A stretch of DNA of 64,000 nt from Hymenobacter sp. BT18 (GTDB lineage Bacteria > Bacteroidota > Bacteroidia > Cytophagales > Hymenobacteraceae), in the NCBI RefSeq assembly GCF_012273015.1, contig NZ_CP050954.1, positions 868,001 to 932,000 on the forward strand, in the 5' to 3' direction. Below are positions 60,630-64,000 of the stretch, one piece after another. How positions within the stretch are numbered: the stretch's first letter is position 1; every line of letters begins with the position of its first letter. Below the pieces are notes generated by a model. The model was not told the origin of the DNA. It ran no database searches and worked only from the letters and a program-made list of their open reading frames with translations. A program made the position numbers and the translations under genes.

Positions 60630-61985
60630 ATGTCCTTTGCCTCCCTCCGCCCGCATTTCAAACCTACGCTTTTACTAGCTTACCCGGTGGTTATCAGCCA
60701 ACTGGGCCACGTCCTGGTAAACGTGTGCGACAGCGTGGTGGTAGGCCAGCTAGGCACCATTCCGCTGGCGGCCGTATCCCTGGGCGTAAGCGTCAGCACT
60801 GTCGTGCTGGTGTTTGGCCTAGGCTTGTCGATGGGCATTACGCCGCTGGTAGCTGCCGCCGACGGGCAGCGCAACGTGGCCCGTATTGGTCAACTGCTGG
60901 TCAATGGTGTACTGCTGTGTACTCTCACGGGCGTGCTCCTGGCGCTATTTGGCTTGGTAGTTCCCTGGCTGCTTCAGTTTCTGCAGCAGCCGGCAGCCGT
61001 GGTGGCGCTGGCTGCCCCCTGGGTACGCATCATGTTTTTGTCGCTGCTGCCGCTCATGGTCTTTCAGGGGTTCCGCCAGTTTGCGGAAGGTCTGGGGCTT
61101 ACCCGGCAGGCCATGTACCTTTCCGTGCTGGCCAACGTGCTCAACGCCCTGCTTTGCTACGCTTTGGTTTTCGGCAACTGGGGCGCGCCCAAAATGGGCA
61201 TGATCGGCTCGGCCTGGGCTACTCTGATTGCCCGCATCCTCATGGCTACACTGATGGGCGTGTATGTGCTGCGGGCTCCCCGGCTGCAGCAGTACCGCAC
61301 CGGGGCCTGGCGCGCCTCCCAGGAAGTACTTGGCAAACTTGCAAACCTCGGCGCACCCATCGGCGTGCAGATGATGTTTGAGGTAGGCGCATTTAGCATG
61401 TCGGCTATTATGATTGGCTGGCTGGGCGCTACGGCGCTGGCCGCGCACCAGATTGCCATCAACGTTGCCTCCGTCACGTATATGGCGGCCAGCGGCATTG
61501 CGGCGGCGGCCACCATTCGGGTAGGGCGGCAGCGGGGACTGGGCCAGGCCTTGGGCAGCCGGCAGGCCGGGTACACAGCGTACCTGCTCACGTTTGCCTT
61601 TATGTGCAGCATGGGCCTGATGCTTATTCTGGGCCGCTCGTTTATTCCTACGCTCTACAACCACAACCCGGCCGTGGTAAGTCAGGCGGCTACGCTGCTG
61701 TTCATTGCGGCCCTGTTTCAGGTGTCGGATGGGCTGCAGGTAGTGGGGCTGGGGGCGCTGCGGGGGCTGGAAGATGTGAAGTGGCCTTCGGTGGTGGCCC
61801 TGTTGGCTTACTGGGCGGTGGCCCTACCTCTGGGCTATGTCCTGGGTTTTGTATTTAATCTAGGTGCAATAGGTGTATGGACGGGACTACTCACGGGCCT
61901 TACCTTGGTTGCGGGGGTATTGCTGTGGCGTTTCAACCGCTTTAGCGCCGTACCAATGAACGAACCAGCGCCCGTGTTGCGTTAG
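60630..61985 (+). CDS. MATE-family multidrug/cation exporter
   Basis: This inner-membrane exporter of 451 residues has 12 predicted helices in two six-helix bundles. Early motifs are PVVISQLGHVLVNVCDSVVVGQLGTIPLAAVSLG; the repeat half has GAPIGVQMMFEVGAFSMSAIMIGWLGATALAAHQIAINV. MATE proteins expel cationic compounds using sodium or proton gradients. The start ATG 60630 (MSFASLRPHF) is used. The substrate is unknown. The ergothioneine genes nearby are probably a coincidence of position. Confidence 0.92.
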   Translation: MSFASLRPHFKPTLLLAYPVVISQLGHVLVNVCDSVVVGQLGTIPLAAVSLGVSVSTVVLVFGLGLSMGITPLVAAADGQRNVARIGQLLVNGVLLCTLTGVLLALFGLVVPWLLQFLQQPAAVVALAAPWVRIMFLSLLPLMVFQGFRQFAEGLGLTRQAMYLSVLANVLNALLCYALVFGNWGAPKMGMIGSAWATLIARILMATLMGVYVLRAPRLQQYRTGAWRASQEVLGKLANLGAPIGVQMMFEVGAFSMSAIMIGWLGATALAAHQIAINVASVTYMAASGIAAAATIRVGRQRGLGQALGSRQAGYTAYLLTFAFMCSMGLMLILGRSFIPTLYNHNPAVVSQAATLLFIAALFQVSDGLQVVGLGALRGLEDVKWPSVVALLAYWAVALPLGYVLGFVFNLGAIGVWTGLLTGLTLVAGVLLWRFNRFSAVPMNEPAPVLR

Positions 61986-62017
61986 CCCGGAAACAGACTT
62001 ATTCCGCTGTTCCTGCT

Positions 62018-62581
62018 ATGGTGCTTTCCTTGATTTCTTTGCTGCCGCTGTGGCTGGGCTTGCCCAGCCCAGTCACAGCGGTACCCGTGCACTCTCCCCC
62101 CGCCCCTGTCCTGGCTTGGTCGGCGAGCCGGCCGCTGAGTTGGGCCGACTTCCAAGCCCGGCCTGGTGCGCCGGTCACCCTCGCGGCCCTCACCTCTGCC
62201 AACATCGACGTGAAAGTGGGCTGCTCGGATTTCAAGTTTTCTGCTGCCGTGAAGGCCGTGTTTACCCCCACTGAGTCCTGGGTGCGCGAGCCGGGTAAGG
62301 CTAGCGCCCAGTTGCTCCGCCACGAGCAGGTGCACTTCGACCTGACCGAAGTACACGCCCGGCAGATGCGCCAGAAGCTGGCCTTAATGCAATTCGACTG
62401 CGACAAGCTCCAACCTGCGCTGAATAACTACACCAAAGTGGCTTTCCTGGCCTGGCAGCGCGAAGAGGCCCGCTACGATCAGGAAACCAACCACGGCCTG
62501 AATGCCGCCCGCCAACAGCAATGGGAAACTGCCGTGCAGCAGCGCCTCGAGAAGCTCAGTGCCTACGCGTTGCCGGAATAA
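62018..62581 (+). CDS. DUF922-type secreted putative metalloprotease
   Basis: The 187-residue protein has a hydrophobic N-terminus (MVLSLISLLPLWLGLPSPVTAV) that can be a signal peptide. The domain LSWADFQARPGA ... NIDVKVGCSDFKFSAAVKAVFTPTESWV leads to HEQVHFDLTEVHARQM, an HExxH zinc motif (~108-112). A paired late Cys (QFDCDK) matches the early one. DUF922 proteins are thought to be Zn proteases, but activity is not established. The beginning of the gene lies in a long hairpin (62045-62081). Confidence 0.78.
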   Translation: MVLSLISLLPLWLGLPSPVTAVPVHSPPAPVLAWSASRPLSWADFQARPGAPVTLAALTSANIDVKVGCSDFKFSAAVKAVFTPTESWVREPGKASAQLLRHEQVHFDLTEVHARQMRQKLALMQFDCDKLQPALNNYTKVAFLAWQREEARYDQETNHGLNAARQQQWETAVQQRLEKLSAYALPE

Positions 62582-62634
62582 GCGCTTGGCATGGCCCGGC
62601 TCCAGCGTGTAGCTTGCGGTCAAAAGTTAGGAAT

Positions 62635-62985
62635 ATGGCAGATGCAGCACCGCCCCTGAGTTGGGCTGAGTTTGAGCGCGTGGACCTGCGCGTAGGCACC
62701 ATCCTCGAAGCGCGGGAGTTTCCGCAGGCCCGCAAGCCCGCGTATCAGCTCCTGATAGACTTAGGGCCCGAAATAGGCCAGAAGCGCTCCAGCGCCCAGA
62801 TTACCCTGCGTTATCAACCCCACGAGTTAGTGGGTCGCCAGGTGGTGTGCGTAGTGAACTTTCCACCCCGGCAGATTGGGCCATTTATGTCGGAGGTGCT
62901 CGTAACGGGCTTCTCTGCTGCTGATGGGGCCATTGTGCTCATCAGCCCCGATGCCCCCGTGCCCAACGGGCAGCGCCTGCACTAG
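62635..62985 (+). CDS. csaA: tRNA-binding protein CsaA
   Basis: This small OB-fold protein of 116 residues binds tRNA or nucleic acid and has chaperone-like activity in Bacillus. Signatures are ERVDLRVGTILEAREF, RKPAYQLLIDLG, KRSSAQIT and PPRQIGPFMSEVLVTGF. The ATG at 62635 is used since it gives the standard N-terminus; the longer frame starts inside the DUF922 gene. Its last 4 bases overlap the end of the convergent lipoprotein gene. Confidence 0.93.
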   Translation: MADAAPPLSWAEFERVDLRVGTILEAREFPQARKPAYQLLIDLGPEIGQKRSSAQITLRYQPHELVGRQVVCVVNFPPRQIGPFMSEVLVTGFSAADGAIVLISPDAPVPNGQRLH

Positions 62986-63374
62986 CGCCGGCGGTAGGCC
63001 GGAGAAGCCTGATTTGGGGCACTAAGCGGGCCGTAGCGGGCGCGGCGGACCTCCAGCGAATCCAGCACCAGCTTGTACACTTCCTCCAGATCCTTGTCGT
63101 GGATGGTGTAGTAGCGGTAGCTTTTGGCGAATGCCGAGTCGCTCACCCCCTGTCGGCGCAAAAGGCTGTCCTTGTACTGCAGAAACAACGCCTGCGCCGA
63201 GTCGCTGGTCAGCCGCGACGCATCTACCCGCACCTCTGCCAGGTGAATCTCCGTCAGCAGGTGGGCCATTTCAGGTTTGGGCACCAACGGCGTAGGAGGC
63301 GCTATTTCTTCGGGACGCTGGCAGGCAGCCAGCAGCGTGAGGGCCACGCCAGCACAAGCGGAAATCAGTTTCAC
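62982..63374 (-). CDS. DUF4296 lipoprotein
   Basis: This 130-residue lipoprotein starts at a GTG with MKLISACAGVALTLLAACQ, with lipobox Cys18. The body is helical and charged, with HLLTEIHLAEVRVD and FAKSYRYYTIHDKDLEEVYKLVLDSL, the DUF4296 pattern common in Bacteroidota. Its function is unknown. A TAACTTTG element ends 4 bases before the GTG, and the gene is divergent from the DUF58 gene. Confidence 0.85.
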   Translation of the reverse strand: MKLISACAGVALTLLAACQRPEEIAPPTPLVPKPEMAHLLTEIHLAEVRVDASRLTSDSAQALFLQYKDSLLRRQGVSDSAFAKSYRYYTIHDKDLEEVYKLVLDSLEVRRARYGPLSAPNQASPAYRRR

Positions 63375-63378
63375 GCGG

Positions 63379-63386
63379 CAAAGTTA
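63379..63386 (-). promoter_or_regulatory. Candidate -7 element of the DUF4296 gene
   Basis: Minus-strand TAACTTTG fits TAnnTTTG and ends 4 bases before the GTG start. As for the ABC-F gene, it implies a leaderless transcript or a later true start. Confidence 0.4.
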
Positions 63387-63410
63387 GGAAGATGCGTTAG
63401 TTTAGCCGGA

Positions 63411-64000
63411 ATGAAGGCCCCAGAAGCCACTCCCTTGCAGCAGCTCATCCGTAAGCTGCGTCACTTCGAGATTCGCATTCGGCACGCCGTGGACGCGCAG
63501 CTGCAGGGCAACTTCCATTCCGTTTTCAAGGGCACGGGGCTGGAATTCGACGACGTGCGCCTCTACCAGTACGGCGACGAGGTGCGCGCCATCGACTGGG
63601 CCGTGTCGAGCAAAGGCCACGGCACCTTCGTCAAAACCTACAAAGAAGAGCGCGAACAGCAGGTGTTGCTGCTCCTGGACGTGAGTGCCTCGCAGCGGGT
63701 GGGCGCGGTGGGCCGGCAGAAGCTGGACGTGGGCCGCGAAATCTGCGGGCTGCTGGCCCTCACGGCCACCCGTCAGGATGCCCAGCTCGGCATCTTGGCC
63801 TTTTCCGACCAGAAAGAGCTGTACCTGCCCCCCGGCAAGGGCATCCGCCACGCCTACGCCCTCATCAAGGGCCTGTTCGACCTCACGCCCCGCTCCCCCC
63901 ATACGGCCGTGGCGGCGGGCATCAAGCAGGCGCTGTCCCTGGTAAAGCGCCGCAGCCTCGTCATTCTGCTTTCCGATTTTATTGACACCGGCTACGAGCG
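63411..64000 (+). CDS. DUF58 domain protein (3' end cut by window)
   Basis: The visible 196 residues show the DUF58 hallmark GTGLEFDDVRLYQYGDEVRAIDWAVSSKGHGTFVKTYKEER. A von Willebrand A-like fold follows, with the metal motif DVSASQ (VLLLLDVSASQRVG). DUF58 proteins are usually partners of MoxR AAA ATPases in envelope or enzyme-maturation roles. A MoxR gene would be expected upstream or nearby in many genomes, but none is seen in this window. The gene continues beyond base 64000. Confidence 0.9.
   Translation, partial: MKAPEATPLQQLIRKLRHFEIRIRHAVDAQLQGNFHSVFKGTGLEFDDVRLYQYGDEVRAIDWAVSSKGHGTFVKTYKEEREQQVLLLLDVSASQRVGAVGRQKLDVGREICGLLALTATRQDAQLGILAFSDQKELYLPPGKGIRHAYALIKGLFDLTPRSPHTAVAAGIKQALSLVKRRSLVILLSDFIDTGYE

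Noticed and set aside
1-64000. Phage, plasmid, toxin-antitoxin or restriction system
   Set aside because: No integrase, capsid, replication initiator, methylase or typical toxin pair was recognised; the Hint protein lacks a toxin domain.

Overview
The window looks like a chromosomal segment from a GC-rich Bacteroidota, most likely a Hymenobacter-type member of the Cytophagales. This is inferred from the gene content: type IX secretion (PorU/PorV-like pair and two cargo proteins with C-terminal sorting domains), a Bacteroidota-style isc cluster, PadR/PspC/DUF2807 proteins, DUF4296, menaquinone-type menC, and TAnnTTTG promoter -7 elements. No rRNA, tRNA, CRISPR array, transposase, integrase or phage gene was seen. 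About 52 genes are called; two are cut by the window ends.

Layout. 1-7.5 kb: the end of a TetR-type regulator, then paaA-paaB-paaC-paaD (aerobic phenylacetyl-CoA epoxidase) with an unusual tandem-domain PaaB, two small lipoproteins, an M3 oligoendopeptidase, and the missing electron-transfer subunit paaE on the other strand. 7.6-12.7 kb: an M23-fold protein, a LolC/E-like permease, a NamZ-type exo-muramidase, fmt and folA. 12.7-19 kb: a PorU2-like sortase of 1696 residues and its PorV2-like outer-membrane partner. 19.2-25.1 kb: a PadR regulator with a very large PspC/DUF2807 membrane protein, CCA-adding enzyme, threonylcarbamoyl-AMP synthase and methylmalonyl-CoA epimerase. 25.2-27.9 kb: iscS-iscU-unknown-iscA, each gap filled by a purine-rich foldback repeat. 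28.1-36.3 kb: two huge type IX cargo proteins ending in near-identical terminators. 36.8-46.8 kb: murI, an ABC-F ATPase, small conserved proteins, 4-hydroxyphenylpyruvate dioxygenase, a secreted protein ending in a Hint autoprocessing domain, and a phosphohexomutase. 46.8-57 kb: a DUF4349-like envelope protein, a CLC antiporter behind what reads as a fluoride riboswitch, an ABC1/UbiB-family kinase, a phasin-like protein, an esterase, an acyltransferase, an aspartyl protease with a PDZ domain, and menC. 57.1-64 kb: egtB-egtD (ergothioneine), an aminotransferase, a MATE exporter, a DUF922 putative protease, csaA, a DUF4296 lipoprotein and the start of a DUF58 gene.

How parts work together. PaaABCDE together would open the aromatic ring of phenylacetyl-CoA. 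The HPPD gene suggests tyrosine breakdown as well. PorU2/PorV2 would process and anchor cargo such as the two large sorted proteins. IscS, IscU and IscA build the Fe-S clusters that enzymes such as PaaE need. The most notable items are the fluoride riboswitch/CLC pair, the secreted Hint protein, the tandem PaaB, and two families of intergenic foldback repeats that abut stop codons or fill operon gaps. No complete previously undescribed multi-gene system could be demonstrated; the Hint protein is the best single candidate for unexplored biology.
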